From Candidatus Faecousia intestinigallinarum (GTDB lineage: Bacteria > Bacillota > Clostridia > Oscillospirales > Oscillospiraceae), in contig DVKX01000049.1 of the NCBI GenBank assembly GCA_018715805.1, positions 1-42,185 on the forward strand: DNA of 42,185 bases, in the 5' to 3' direction. Position 1 is the stretch's first letter. Every line of letters starts with the position of its first letter. A program made the translations under genes and the position numbers. This document shows, one piece after another, positions 18,988 to 26,380 of the stretch. The notes beneath the pieces are model-generated. The model was not told where the DNA came from, made no database searches, and saw nothing but the letters and a program-made list of their open reading frames with translations.

Positions 18988-19427
18988 AAACCGTTACCCT
19001 GTACACCGACGGAGCCTGCTCCGGCAACCCCGGCCCCGGGGGCTGGGGGGCGATATTGGAATACGGCAGCCACAGCCTGGAGCTATCCGGCGGGGAAAGC
19101 AGCACCACCAACAACCGCATGGAGCTGACCGCCGTCATCATGGGGCTGGAAAGACTGAAGGAGCCATGCCAGGTGGAGCTGTATTCCGACTCCAAATATG
19201 TGGTGGATGCCCTGGAAAAGGGCTGGGCGGCGTCCTGGCAGAAGCGGGGCTGGATAAAATCCGACAAAAAGCCCGCCCTGAATCCTGACCTCTGGGAGCG
19301 GCTGCTGGCGCTGTGCCGGGTGCACCAGGTGCGCTGCCACTGGGTGAAGGGACACGCGGAGAACCCCAAGAATAACCGCTGCGACCAGCTGGCCGTGGGG
19401 GAATGGAAGAAGATCAAGGGGGCGTAA
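18984..19427 (+). CDS. rnhA: Ribonuclease HI
   Basis: RNase HI cleaves the RNA strand of RNA-DNA hybrids and removes R-loops and primers. The 147-residue protein opens [20 protein letters not shown]. The four catalytic acidic residues can be placed: Asp9, Glu47 (NNRMELTA), Asp69 (LYSDSKYV) and Asp134 (NNRCDQLA). The handle region is present ([16 protein letters not shown]), so this is the classical E. coli-like type. It overlaps gyrA by four bases (ATGA) and is followed by remB after a single base, so it is part of the replication operon. Coupling to gyrase makes sense, since both limit R-loop formation. Confidence 0.95.
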   Translation: MKTVTLYTDGACSGNPGPGGWGAILEYGSHSLELSGGESSTTNNRMELTAVIMGLERLKEPCQVELYSDSKYVVDALEKGWAASWQKRGWIKSDKKPALNPDLWERLLALCRVHQVRCHWVKGHAENPKNNRCDQLAVGEWKKIKGA

Positions 19428-19428
19428 T

Positions 19429-19671
19429 ATGTACCTCTCCATTGGCAGCGATATGGCGGTGCGGGAGAGCGCCATCATCGGTATTTTTGATATGGACAAC
19501 ACCACCACCTCCAAGCGCACCCGGGAATTTTTGGCGCGGGCGGAGCGGGACGGGGCGGTGATTCCCTGCGACGATCTTCCCAAAGCCTTTGTGCTGACGG
19601 CGGAGTACGGCATGGAGCAGGTGCACCTGACCTCCCTCAGCGCCTATACTCTGGAAAAACGGCTGAAGTGA
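19429..19671 (+). CDS. remB: RemB-like protein (DUF370, extracellular matrix regulator)
   Basis: A protein of 80 residues: MYLSIGSDMAVRESAIIGIF then DMDNTTTSKRTREFLARAE and a VHLTSLSAYTLEKRL ending. This is the DUF370 family, of which B. subtilis RemA and RemB (YaaB) are members. RemA is a DNA-binding activator of matrix and osmoprotection operons. RemB lies beside recF-gyrB in B. subtilis and has a less clear role. The gene follows rnhA after one base, so it is co-transcribed with gyrase, and a very strong terminator closes the operon. Regulation of biofilm matrix in this organism is inference only. Confidence 0.88.
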   Translation: MYLSIGSDMAVRESAIIGIFDMDNTTTSKRTREFLARAERDGAVIPCDDLPKAFVLTAEYGMEQVHLTSLSAYTLEKRLK

Positions 19672-19674
19672 AGC

Positions 19675-19710
19675 AAAGCAGCCCCCGAACATTATTTCGG
19701 GGGCTGCTTT
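19675..19710 (+). terminator. Strong terminator closing the replication operon
   Basis: A 15-base perfect stem pairs AAAGCAGCCCCCGAA (19675-19689) with TTCGGGGGCTGCTTT (19696-19710) around CATTAT. The T run is short, but the stem is very stable. The A-rich left arm lets it act on the other strand as well. Confidence 0.85.
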
Positions 19711-19799
19711 GAAGCTGTCGCAAAGGACGTTTGTCAAGGGTCTTGAAAGGCATGACGCGTGCGCGCCTGGCCATTGGTTCTCTGAAGGAGCATATATTT

Positions 19800-20528
19800 A
19801 TGGTAAATGAATACGATAACGAAATTTTTTTCGGGGAATACGCCAAAATGCCCCGCAGCCAAATGGGGCTGCCCGCCGCTGGAGAGTGGAAGCAGCTGCG
19901 GCGGCTTTTTCCGCCCCTTTCCGGGAAAACCGTCCTGGATCTGGGCTGCGGCTATGGCTGGCACTGCCAGTATTCTGCGGAGAACGGCGCAGCGGCGGTG
20001 CTGGGTATTGACGTCAGCGAAAAAATGCTGCAGGAAGCCCAGCGAAGCCACGCCCACGAGAAAATCACATACCGCCTGTGCGGGATAGAGGAATACGAAT
20101 ACCCGGAAAGCACCTGGGATATTGTCCTTTCCAACCTGGCGCTGCACTATATCGCGGACATCGGAAAGGTCTTTCAGAATGTATACAAGACCCTAAAGCC
20201 CGGGGGCGCGTTCCTGCTGAATATGGAGCACCCGGTGTTCACCGCCAGGGTGGGGCAGGACTGGATCTACACCCCGGAGGGAAAGCCCCGGTACTGGCCG
20301 GTGGACGGCTATTTTTCCCCGGGGGAGCGGAGCACCCGCTTCCTGGGCTGCCAGGTTCAGAAGCAGCATCATACCCTGACCCAGATCCTTATGGGGCTGC
20401 GCAATTGCGGTTTTGCCCTGGACGTGGTGGAGGAAGCCCAGCCGCCGGAGGAAATGCTGGATATTCCTGGAATGGCGGACGAGCTGCGCCGCCCCATGAT
20501 GCTGCTGGTAAAGGCGGTCAAGCAATAA
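19800..20528 (+). CDS. Class I SAM-dependent methyltransferase
   Basis: A protein of 242 residues from ATG 19800. The longer frame from 19731 has no ribosome site, while AAGGAG lies about ten bases before 19800. Motif I is VLDLGCGYGWHCQY near residues 43-56, motif II is the acidic strand LGIDVSEKML, and motif IV is WDIVLSNLALHYI near 105. The post-motif segment LKPGGAFLLNMEHPVF is typical of the Methyltransf_11 family. Its substrate cannot be told from sequence: small-molecule and quinone or tRNA methyltransferases share this fold. It stands alone between the replication operon terminator and its own double terminator. Confidence 0.85.
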   Translation: MVNEYDNEIFFGEYAKMPRSQMGLPAAGEWKQLRRLFPPLSGKTVLDLGCGYGWHCQYSAENGAAAVLGIDVSEKMLQEAQRSHAHEKITYRLCGIEEYEYPESTWDIVLSNLALHYIADIGKVFQNVYKTLKPGGAFLLNMEHPVFTARVGQDWIYTPEGKPRYWPVDGYFSPGERSTRFLGCQVQKQHHTLTQILMGLRNCGFALDVVEEAQPPEEMLDIPGMADELRRPMMLLVKAVKQ

Positions 20529-20530
20529 GC

Positions 20531-20567
20531 GCCTGCCCAAAAGCCCCGCTGGTGCTTTTGGACAGGC
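20531..20567 (+). terminator. First hairpin after the methyltransferase gene
   Basis: GCCTG (20531-20535) plus CCAAAAGC (20537-20544) pair with GCTTTTGG (20554-20561) plus CAGGC (20563-20567), with one C-A mismatch between the two parts. No T run follows. It stands directly before the stronger hairpin at 20570. Confidence 0.55.
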
Positions 20568-20569
20568 AC

Positions 20570-20604
20570 AAAAACGGGAGCGGATATTTTCCGCTCCCGT
20601 TTTT
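20570..20604. terminator. Bidirectional terminator, copy 1
   Basis: AAAAACGGGAGCGGA (20570-20584) pairs with TCCGCTCCCGTTTTT (20590-20604) around TATTT. It serves the rightward methyltransferase and the leftward unknown gene that ends at 20709. The same hairpin recurs at 21246-21280. Confidence 0.85.
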
Positions 20605-20708
20605 GCGCCGCATTGCGCCTAGTTTTCCCGGAAAACCTCGCATTTTTCTCCTCTTGTTTCTAGTGGGATGCCGGCCTTCCCATCGAAAGCGTTCCGGTTT
20701 ATTCCCGC

Positions 20709-21191
20709 TCAGTCTTTGCTGCTGGTGTACTGAGGAGCAGAACCCAGTGCACCCGCCAGGGGTCGCCAGCGGAGCGCTTCCGCGCAAATGACCGTACCGG
20801 AATACGCCGTCAAATCCTCCACGCCCAGGCCGCCGCAATCGCACCAATAAATCTGCCCTTCCTGGAAAAATAGGCTAGCATCCAATATTTCGCAGGTGTA
20901 CGCTTCATCGCTGGGCGCCAGCTTCAGCCAAAGCAGACGGGAAAACTCCATTTCATAGGCAGGCAGTGCCCCATTCTGCTGCTGCATCACCATTCGCAGC
21001 CGCCTGCTTTCATTGACTGGGTGCATGGCCAAGTCGGCATTTACATATGCCCCGCTGAGGTAGTGAAGTTCCTTTACACAGCTGTCATGAAACCCTGCCA
21101 CCTGCCGCACAAATGCCTCTGCCTGGGCGGCGCTGCTGATTTCCCGCCAGGCGCCCGGCTGCGTTTTCCCATGGCGCTTCCTTTCGGGCAT
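20709..21191 (-). CDS. Unknown soluble protein
   Basis: A 160-residue protein from ATG 21191, with AAGGGGGAAAGGA just upstream. I do not recognise a named family. Visible features are the N-terminal GFHDSCVKELHYLSGAYVN and MHPVNESRRLRMVMQQQN, a central YEMEFSRLLWLKLAPSDE, and the C-terminal IYWCDCGGLGVEDL with TVICAEALRWRPLAGALG. There is no signal peptide and no membrane segment. The alternating beta pattern and the FHDSC motif resemble small orphan proteins seen beside toxin or immunity loci, but no partner toxin is present here. It is flanked on both sides by the same terminator hairpin, which is unusual and suggests a self-contained or inserted cassette. About 100 bases beyond its stop (20605-20708) hold no gene. 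Confidence 0.68.
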   Translation of the reverse strand: MPERKRHGKTQPGAWREISSAAQAEAFVRQVAGFHDSCVKELHYLSGAYVNADLAMHPVNESRRLRMVMQQQNGALPAYEMEFSRLLWLKLAPSDEAYTCEILDASLFFQEGQIYWCDCGGLGVEDLTAYSGTVICAEALRWRPLAGALGSAPQYTSSKD

Positions 21192-21245
21192 ATCCTTTCC
21201 CCCTTTTCATTGTTCCATTGTTTCCATAATTGCCCCCAATTGGGT

Positions 21246-21280
21246 AAAACGGGAGCGGATATTTTCCGCTCCCGTTTTTT
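21246..21280. terminator. Bidirectional terminator, copy 2 (after nfnB)
   Basis: AAAACGGGAGCGGA (21246-21259) pairs with TCCGCTCCCGTTTT around TATTT, and T6 follows on the plus strand. The core is identical to copy 1 at 20570-20604. It lies five bases past the nfnB stop codon on the minus strand. Confidence 0.85.
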
Positions 21281-21284
21281 GTTT

Positions 21285-22667
21285 TTACTTGCTTAGGTAG
21301 GCGTCGATGGCGTCCGCGCCCTTCTTGCCCGCGCCCATGGCCAGGATCACGGTGGCCGCGCCAGTGACTGCGTCGCCGCCGGCGAATACGCCGTCCCGGG
21401 TGGTCATCTCCTGCTCGTCCACAATGAGGCAGCCCTTCCGGTTGGTCTCCAGGCCGGGGGTGGTGGAGCGGATCAGGGGGTTGGGGCTGGTGCCCAGCGC
21501 CATGACCACGGTGTCCACATCCAGCACAAATTCGCTGTCCGGAATTTCAATGGGACGGCGGCGCCCGGAGGCGTCCGGCTCGCCCAGTTCCATGCGTACG
21601 CACTTCATGCCGCAGACCCGGCCGTCCGCGTCCCCCAATACCTCCGTGGGGTTGCACAGGGTCTTAAAGACGATGCCCTCTTCCTTGGCGTGGTGCTGCT
21701 CCTCCAGTCGGGCGGGCATCTCCGCCTCGCCCCGGCGGTAGACAATGTACACCTGCTCCGCCCCCAGACGCATGGCGCACCGGGCGGCGTCCATAGCCAC
21801 GTTGCCGCCGCCCACCACGGCCACAGCCTTGGACTTCATAATGGGGGTGTCGGCCTCCTCGGTATAGGCCTTCATCAGATTGGTACGGGTGAGATATTCG
21901 TTGGCGGAGAACACGCCCTTCAGGGATTCTCCGGGGATATTCATGAACATGGGCAGACCTGCGCCGGAGCCAACAAATACCGCCTGATAGCCCATCTCGA
22001 ACAGCTCGTCAATGGAAAGCACCCGGCCAATGACCATATTGGTCATGACCTCTACCCCCTGAGCTTCCAGCTTTTCCACCTCGTTGGCCACGATGGCCTT
22101 GGGCAGACGGAACTCCGGGATGCCGTAGACCAGCACGCCGCCGGCGGTATGGAGGGCTTCAAACACAGTGACGGCGTAGCCCTTCTTGGCCAGGTCGCTG
22201 GCGCAGGTGAGGCCGGCGGGGCCGGAGCCCACCACGGCCACCTTCTTGCCGTTGCTTTCCGCCTTCTTGGGCATTTCGTTCACATTTTCCCGATACCAGT
22301 CGGCCACGAACCGCTCCAGGCGGCCGATGGCCACCGGCTCGCCCTTGATGCCCCGGACGCACTTGGCCTCGCACTGGCTCTCCTGGGGGCAGACCCGGCC
22401 GGACAGAGCGGGCAGGGCGTTGGTGGAGGTAATGATCTCATAGGCGGCCTGGAAGTCGCCCTCGGCCACCTTGCCGATGAACTCCGGGATGTGCACATTC
22501 ACCGGGCAGCCTTCCACGCACTTGGGATTCTTGCACTTCAGGCACCGCTTGGCTTCCTCCATGGCCATTTCCGGGGTATAGCCCAGCGCCACCTCCTGGA
22601 AATTCCGGGCGCGCACCTGGGCGTCCTGCTCGGGCATGGGGGTCTTTGTCAAAGTCATATTCGCCAT
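21285..22667 (-). CDS. nfnB: NADPH-dependent NfnB-type subunit (GltD/GltA family)
   Basis: This is the large subunit of the bifurcating NADH-dependent ferredoxin:NADP+ oxidoreductase. It is often labelled glutamate synthase small chain or SudA. The 460-residue chain has two iron-sulfur cysteine sets near the N-terminus: Cys42, 45, 50 and 54 (CLKCKNPKCVEGC), and Cys93, 99 and 103 in CPQESQCEAKC. The FAD site is VVGSGPAGLTCA at 146-157 and the NADP site AVVGGGNVAMDAARC near 285. The C-terminal FAD helix is FAGGDAVTGAATVILAMGAG. No glutamate synthase large subunit is nearby; the partner is nfnA, 13 bases upstream, which supports Nfn rather than GOGAT. Start ATG 22667 has AAGGAGG. The name remains an inference from gene pairing. 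Confidence 0.85.
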   Translation of the reverse strand: MANMTLTKTPMPEQDAQVRARNFQEVALGYTPEMAMEEAKRCLKCKNPKCVEGCPVNVHIPEFIGKVAEGDFQAAYEIITSTNALPALSGRVCPQESQCEAKCVRGIKGEPVAIGRLERFVADWYRENVNEMPKKAESNGKKVAVVGSGPAGLTCASDLAKKGYAVTVFEALHTAGGVLVYGIPEFRLPKAIVANEVEKLEAQGVEVMTNMVIGRVLSIDELFEMGYQAVFVGSGAGLPMFMNIPGESLKGVFSANEYLTRTNLMKAYTEEADTPIMKSKAVAVVGGGNVAMDAARCAMRLGAEQVYIVYRRGEAEMPARLEEQHHAKEEGIVFKTLCNPTEVLGDADGRVCGMKCVRMELGEPDASGRRRPIEIPDSEFVLDVDTVVMALGTSPNPLIRSTTPGLETNRKGCLIVDEQEMTTRDGVFAGGDAVTGAATVILAMGAGKKGADAIDAYLSK

Positions 22668-22680
22668 AGCCGTATCCTCC

Positions 22681-23535
22681 TTATTTGATGAGCGCCTTGC
22701 CCATGGCTTCCATGCGGCAGGCGTGATCCTTGGTAACTTGCGCTTCGCGCTCCTTGTAGACGCCGTTGCGGCTCATCAGTTCAGCAAAGTCCACCTTATG
22801 GCCGTCGAATTCCGGACCGTCCACGCAGGCAAACTTGGTTTCGCCGCCCACGGTGACGCGGCAGCCGCCGCACATGCCGGTGCCGTCCACCATGATGGGA
22901 TTCAGGGAGACAATGGTATGTACGCCGAAAGGCTCGGTGGTCTTGCATACGAACTTCATCATGGGCACCGGGCCAATGGCCAGCACCTCGTCATACTCCC
23001 GGCCGGATTCCAGCAGCTCCTGGAGCTTCACGGTGACGAAGCCCTTCTCGCCGTAGCTGCCGTCGTCGGTCATCAGGTAGAGGTTGTTGGCGGCGGCGCG
23101 GAACTCCTCCTCCAGGATCACGATGTCCTTGCTGCGGAAGCCCACGATCACGTCCACCTCCGCGCCGGCCTCCCGGAAGGCCTGGGCTGCCGGCAGGGCA
23201 ATGGCGCAGCCTACGCCGCCGCCCACCACGCAGACCCGCTTCTTGCCCTCCACCTCGGTGGGACGACCCAGAGGACCCACAAAGTCGCGGATGTAGTCGC
23301 CCTCGTTGAGATTGCCCAGGGCGATGGTGGAGAAGCCCACCTTCTGGAAAATAATGGAGACGGTGCCCTTCTCCCGGTCGTAGCCGGTGATGGTCAGGGG
23401 AACCCGCTCGCCCATCTCGTCGATGCGGAAGATGATGAACTGCCCGGCCTTGGCCTTTTTGGCCACAAAGGGCGCTTCGATCTCCATGAGGGTCACGGAG
23501 GGGTTCAGCTCTTTCTTGCGTACAATTTTATACAT
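22681..23535 (-). CDS. nfnA: NfnA-type FAD/NAD-binding subunit with [2Fe-2S] cluster
   Basis: This is the small subunit of Nfn (SudB), which takes electrons from NADH and passes them to NfnB by flavin bifurcation. The 284-residue protein has a ferredoxin-reductase-like FAD domain (RVPLTITGYD) and an NAD domain (VCVVGGGVGCAIALPAAQ, residues 101-118). The C-terminal cluster motif VDGTGMCGGC has Cys222, Cys225 and later Cys237 (TKFACVDG). In characterised Nfn enzymes this [2Fe-2S] cluster is bound by three cysteines plus an aspartate; Asp217 is a candidate here. Start ATG 23535 has AAAGGAAC eleven bases upstream. A consensus promoter at 23624-23652 drives nfnA-nfnB. The dihydroorotate dehydrogenase PyrK is related, but no pyrD is present. 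Confidence 0.87.
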   Translation of the reverse strand: MYKIVRKKELNPSVTLMEIEAPFVAKKAKAGQFIIFRIDEMGERVPLTITGYDREKGTVSIIFQKVGFSTIALGNLNEGDYIRDFVGPLGRPTEVEGKKRVCVVGGGVGCAIALPAAQAFREAGAEVDVIVGFRSKDIVILEEEFRAAANNLYLMTDDGSYGEKGFVTVKLQELLESGREYDEVLAIGPVPMMKFVCKTTEPFGVHTIVSLNPIMVDGTGMCGGCRVTVGGETKFACVDGPEFDGHKVDFAELMSRNGVYKEREAQVTKDHACRMEAMGKALIK

Positions 23536-23550
23536 ATGGCTCTGTTCCTT

Positions 23551-23574
23551 TCAAAATGTAGAATTTCATTTTGA
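23551..23574 (-). promoter_or_regulatory. Hairpin next to the nfnA ribosome site
   Basis: TCAAAATG (23551-23558) pairs with CATTTTGA (23567-23574). On the minus strand the stem ends at the AAAGGAAC ribosome site of nfnA. It could adjust translation or be a protein-binding palindrome. Confidence 0.35.
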
Positions 23575-23623
23575 GCGTTTGCTTAAGAGGCGGACAAGCG
23601 CCGCCTGGGAGTATCTGCTCCTA

Positions 23624-23652
23624 ATTATAAAACATGAAAAAGCCTTTGTCAA
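23624..23652 (-). promoter_or_regulatory. Perfect consensus promoter of nfnA-nfnB
   Basis: On the minus strand, TTGACA (23652-23647) and TATAAT (23629-23624) are separated by exactly 17 bases, a full match to both hexamers. The leader to the nfnA ATG is about 80 bases. Confidence 0.88.
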
Positions 23653-23689
23653 AGAAAACAGGGAAATTCTCCTATTTTTCCCCCGGCGG

Positions 23690-24175
23690 TTATTTGTTTT
23701 TCAGCAGATCGCGGATCTCCGCCAGCAGCACTTCCTCGTTGCTGGGCGCGGGGGGCGCCTCCGGCGCAGGCGCTTCCTCTTCCTGGGTGAGCAGTTTTTT
23801 CTCGGCCTCTTCTGCCAGGGAAGTGATCTTGTTCATGCCCTTCACCAGCAGGAATACCACTGCGGCCAGGATGGCGAAGTTGATGACTGCCGAGAGGAAA
23901 GTGCCGTAGTTCAGGGTATTCAAGATTTCTTTGCCGGCTTCGTCCACCACCGGCTCCCCGAAAAGCCGGGGCAGCACCAGCTTCATTTCGCTGAAATCGA
24001 TGCCGCCCAGGAAGATGGACACGATGGGCATGATGATGTCGTTGGTGATGCTGTTGATGATCCCCTGGAACGCGCCGCCGATAATCACGCCCACGGCCAG
24101 GCTCATGGCGTTGCCCTTGATGGCAAATTCCTTAAATTCTTTCCACAGGGACTTCATTTTGGATGTTTTCTTCAT
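23690..24175 (-). CDS. mscL: Large-conductance mechanosensitive channel MscL
   Basis: MscL forms a membrane pore that opens under strong membrane tension and saves cells from hypo-osmotic lysis. The 161-residue chain has the N-terminal helix KSLWKEFKEFAIKGNAMSLA, TM1 AVGVIIGGAFQGIINSIT (near 27-45) and TM2 near 95-112 (AVINFAILAAVVFLLVKGM). The periplasmic loop has a proline-containing segment (PRLFGEPVVDEAGKE). It is somewhat longer than the usual 120-150 residues because of a Pro/Ala-rich linker (EEEAPAPEAPPAPSNEE) before the C-terminal helix EVLLAEIRDLLKN. Start ATG 24175 has GAGG seven bases upstream, which overlaps the serS stop region, so the two genes are linked. Confidence 0.93.
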   Translation of the reverse strand: MKKTSKMKSLWKEFKEFAIKGNAMSLAVGVIIGGAFQGIINSITNDIIMPIVSIFLGGIDFSEMKLVLPRLFGEPVVDEAGKEILNTLNYGTFLSAVINFAILAAVVFLLVKGMNKITSLAEEAEKKLLTQEEEAPAPEAPPAPSNEEVLLAEIRDLLKNK

Positions 24176-24184
24176 TTTTTTACC

Positions 24185-25471
24185 TCACTTTTTTTCTATG
24201 ATTTCCAGGCCGCCCAAGTATTTGCGCAGCACCTGGGGAACCACTACGGAACCGTCGGCGCGCTGATTCTGCTCCACCATGGCCGGGAAGATCCGGGAGG
24301 TGGCAAGGCCGGAGCCGTTCAGGGTGTGGACAAATTCGATTTTCCCATCCTCCCGACGGAAACGGATATTGCCCCGGCGCGCCTGATAGTCCCGGGCGTT
24401 GCTTACGGAGGAAACCTCTTTATAGCCGTTCATGGAGGGGATCTGGATTTCAATGTCATAGGTGCGCGCCATGGAGGCGGAGCAGTCTCCCGCCGCCAGC
24501 TTCACCGTGCGGAAATGGAAGCCCAGACCCTTTACCAGTTCCTCCGCCTTGCGCACCAGTTCGTCAAAGGCGGCGTCGGAATCCTCTGGGCGGGTATACT
24601 GGAACATTTCCACTTTGTTGAACTGATGTCCCCGCACCATGCCCCGCTCGTCCGCCCGGTGGGAGCCTGCCTCCCGGCGGAAGCAGGGGGTATAGGCGAA
24701 GAATTTCTTGGGCAGGTCGCTTTCCGCCAGGATTTCGTCCCGGTATACGCTGGCCAGCGCCGCTTCCGCAGTGGGCAGCATATAATGGATGCGGTCGTCG
24801 GTGGGGTTGGCGATCTTGTAGACCTCGTCGGCGAACTTGGGGAACTGCCCCGCCGTCTCTCCGCACTGGTACTCCAGCATATGGGGGGGCAGAATGAAGT
24901 CGTAGCCGTCGGCAATGTGCGTATCGATGAAGTAATTCAGCAGCGCCCATTCCAGCCGGGCGCCCATGCCGGTGTACATCCAGTTGCCCGCCCCGGCCAG
25001 CTTGGTGCCCCGCTCATAGTCGATAAGCCCCAAATCCAGGCACAGATCCACATGATGCTTGGGGGTAAAATCAAAGGAGTGGGGTTCGCCAAAGTAGCGC
25101 AGGGGCTGGTTGTTCTCCTTGCCGCCGGGCTGTAAGTCGGGGTCGGGCAGGTTGGGCAGGCTCAGCATGGCGGTGCGGTATTCTGCCAGCACCGCGTCCA
25201 GCTTGGCGGCGTCCTGGGCAAGCCCCGCTTTCAGCTCCGCCATCTCCGCGAAAATGGCGGATACGTCCTCTCCCCGCTTCTTCATGGCGGGGATCTCCTT
25301 GGAGACTTTGTTCTGCCGCGCCTTCCGGGTCTCCGTATCCGCGATCAGCGCCCGCCGCTCCCGATCCAGCTCCAGGATACGATCCACAACGGCGTCGCAG
25401 TCCACTTCCTTGGCGCGCAGCGCCGCCTTGACGCCCTCCGGGTCTTCTTTGATGCGTTTAATATCCAGCAT
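24185..25471 (-). CDS. serS: Seryl-tRNA synthetase
   Basis: This enzyme charges tRNA-Ser with serine. The 428-residue protein has the N-terminal antiparallel coiled coil (residues 1-105, MLDIKRIKEDPEGVKAALRA). The class II core follows, with the TAE motif in MLPTAEAALASVYRDE near 230, motif 2 FRREAGSHRADERGMVRGHQ near 268, and the motif 3 region NGSGLATSRIFPAMVEQNQ near 385. The residues after TAE differ from the usual TAEVPLTN, a variant that I have seen in Clostridia. No T-box leader is present, since only 23 bases separate it from parB. It therefore depends on the parAB transcript or an internal promoter that I cannot see. Confidence 0.95.
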   Translation of the reverse strand: MLDIKRIKEDPEGVKAALRAKEVDCDAVVDRILELDRERRALIADTETRKARQNKVSKEIPAMKKRGEDVSAIFAEMAELKAGLAQDAAKLDAVLAEYRTAMLSLPNLPDPDLQPGGKENNQPLRYFGEPHSFDFTPKHHVDLCLDLGLIDYERGTKLAGAGNWMYTGMGARLEWALLNYFIDTHIADGYDFILPPHMLEYQCGETAGQFPKFADEVYKIANPTDDRIHYMLPTAEAALASVYRDEILAESDLPKKFFAYTPCFRREAGSHRADERGMVRGHQFNKVEMFQYTRPEDSDAAFDELVRKAEELVKGLGFHFRTVKLAAGDCSASMARTYDIEIQIPSMNGYKEVSSVSNARDYQARRGNIRFRREDGKIEFVHTLNGSGLATSRIFPAMVEQNQRADGSVVVPQVLRKYLGGLEIIEKK

Positions 25472-25494
25472 ATGGGTTTCTCCTTACTTTTCCA

Positions 25495-26364
25495 TCATTT
25501 TTTATACTTCGGCAGGGTCATCAGCGCGTCCAGCAGGGCTTGCAGATCCTCCTGCCCGTAAAATTCCAGTTCAAACCTGCCCTTGCGCTTACCGCTGACG
25601 ATCTTGACGCCCCGTCCCAGCTGGCGCGCCAGGTTCTTTTCACATTCCGCCACATAATCCACGGCCAGGCTCACCGGCTTGGGAGGTTCCGGCGGGCGGC
25701 TCATATTTTTGCACAGCAGCTCCGCCTGGCGCACGGAAAGCCCCAGGGCGACGATCCTTTGCGCAGCCTGAAGCTGCGCCTTCTCCCCTTTCAGAGAGAG
25801 CACCGCCCGGGCGTGTCCGGCGGACAGCTTCCCTGCCTGCACCATTTCCAGCACCGGCGCGGACAGATTCAGCAGACGCAGGGCATTGGCCACAGCAGGA
25901 CGGGAGCGACCCACCCGGGCGGCCGCCTGCTCCTGGGTCATGGCGTAGTTTTCCATCAGCGCCTGATAGCCCAGGGCTTCTTCAATGGGGTTCAGATCCT
26001 CCCGCTGCAGATTTTCGATCAGCGCCAGTTCCATGGTTTTCTGATCGTCGGCTTCCACCACCACCACCGGTATTTCCGTAAGCCCGGCGCTGCGGGCGGC
26101 GCGCCAGCGGCGCTCCCCGGCGATGATCTGGTAGTAGCCGTTTTTCCCCTGCCGCACCGTCAGGGGCTGGATTACGCCGTGCACGGCGATGGATTCCGCC
26201 AGTGCGGACAGGGATTCCTCGTCAAAATCCCTGCGGGGCTGCTCTGGATTCGGCTCAATTTTATAGAGCGGAAGCATCCGGTAGGGGCTTTCCTGCTGGA
26301 AGACAGGCTCGTCCTCCATCATCAGCGCCCCCAGGCCTTTTCCCAGTCCTTTTTGCTTTGCCAA
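25495..26364 (-). CDS. parB: Chromosome partitioning protein ParB (Spo0J)
   Basis: ParB is a CTP-dependent clamp that loads at parS, spreads on the DNA and recruits condensin near the origin. The likely start is TTG 26364, preceded by AAAGGAG; upstream codons in the frame lie inside the parA 3' region. The 289-residue product opens AKQKGLGKGLGALM, the usual ParB start. The N-terminal CTP-binding part has the GERRWRAAR motif, and ENLQREDLNPIEEALGYQ follows. The HTH is MTQEQAAARVGRSRPAVANA, then LSAGHARAVLSL. The C-terminal dimerisation part contains KGRFELEFYGQEDL. It follows parA after 16 bases. Confidence 0.95.
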   Translation of the reverse strand: MAKQKGLGKGLGALMMEDEPVFQQESPYRMLPLYKIEPNPEQPRRDFDEESLSALAESIAVHGVIQPLTVRQGKNGYYQIIAGERRWRAARSAGLTEIPVVVVEADDQKTMELALIENLQREDLNPIEEALGYQALMENYAMTQEQAAARVGRSRPAVANALRLLNLSAPVLEMVQAGKLSAGHARAVLSLKGEKAQLQAAQRIVALGLSVRQAELLCKNMSRPPEPPKPVSLAVDYVAECEKNLARQLGRGVKIVSGKRKGRFELEFYGQEDLQALLDALMTLPKYKK

Positions 26365-26380
26365 GGTATTCGCTCCTTTG

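Noticed and set aside
20078..20791. Rightward frame of 237 codons overlapping the methyltransferase
   Set aside because: It is a shifted-frame shadow of the methyltransferase and runs through its two terminators.
21285..23535. Glutamate synthase small subunit with a dihydroorotate dehydrogenase electron-transfer subunit
   Set aside because: There is no gltB or pyrD nearby; the close pairing and the cluster motifs fit the NfnAB enzyme better.
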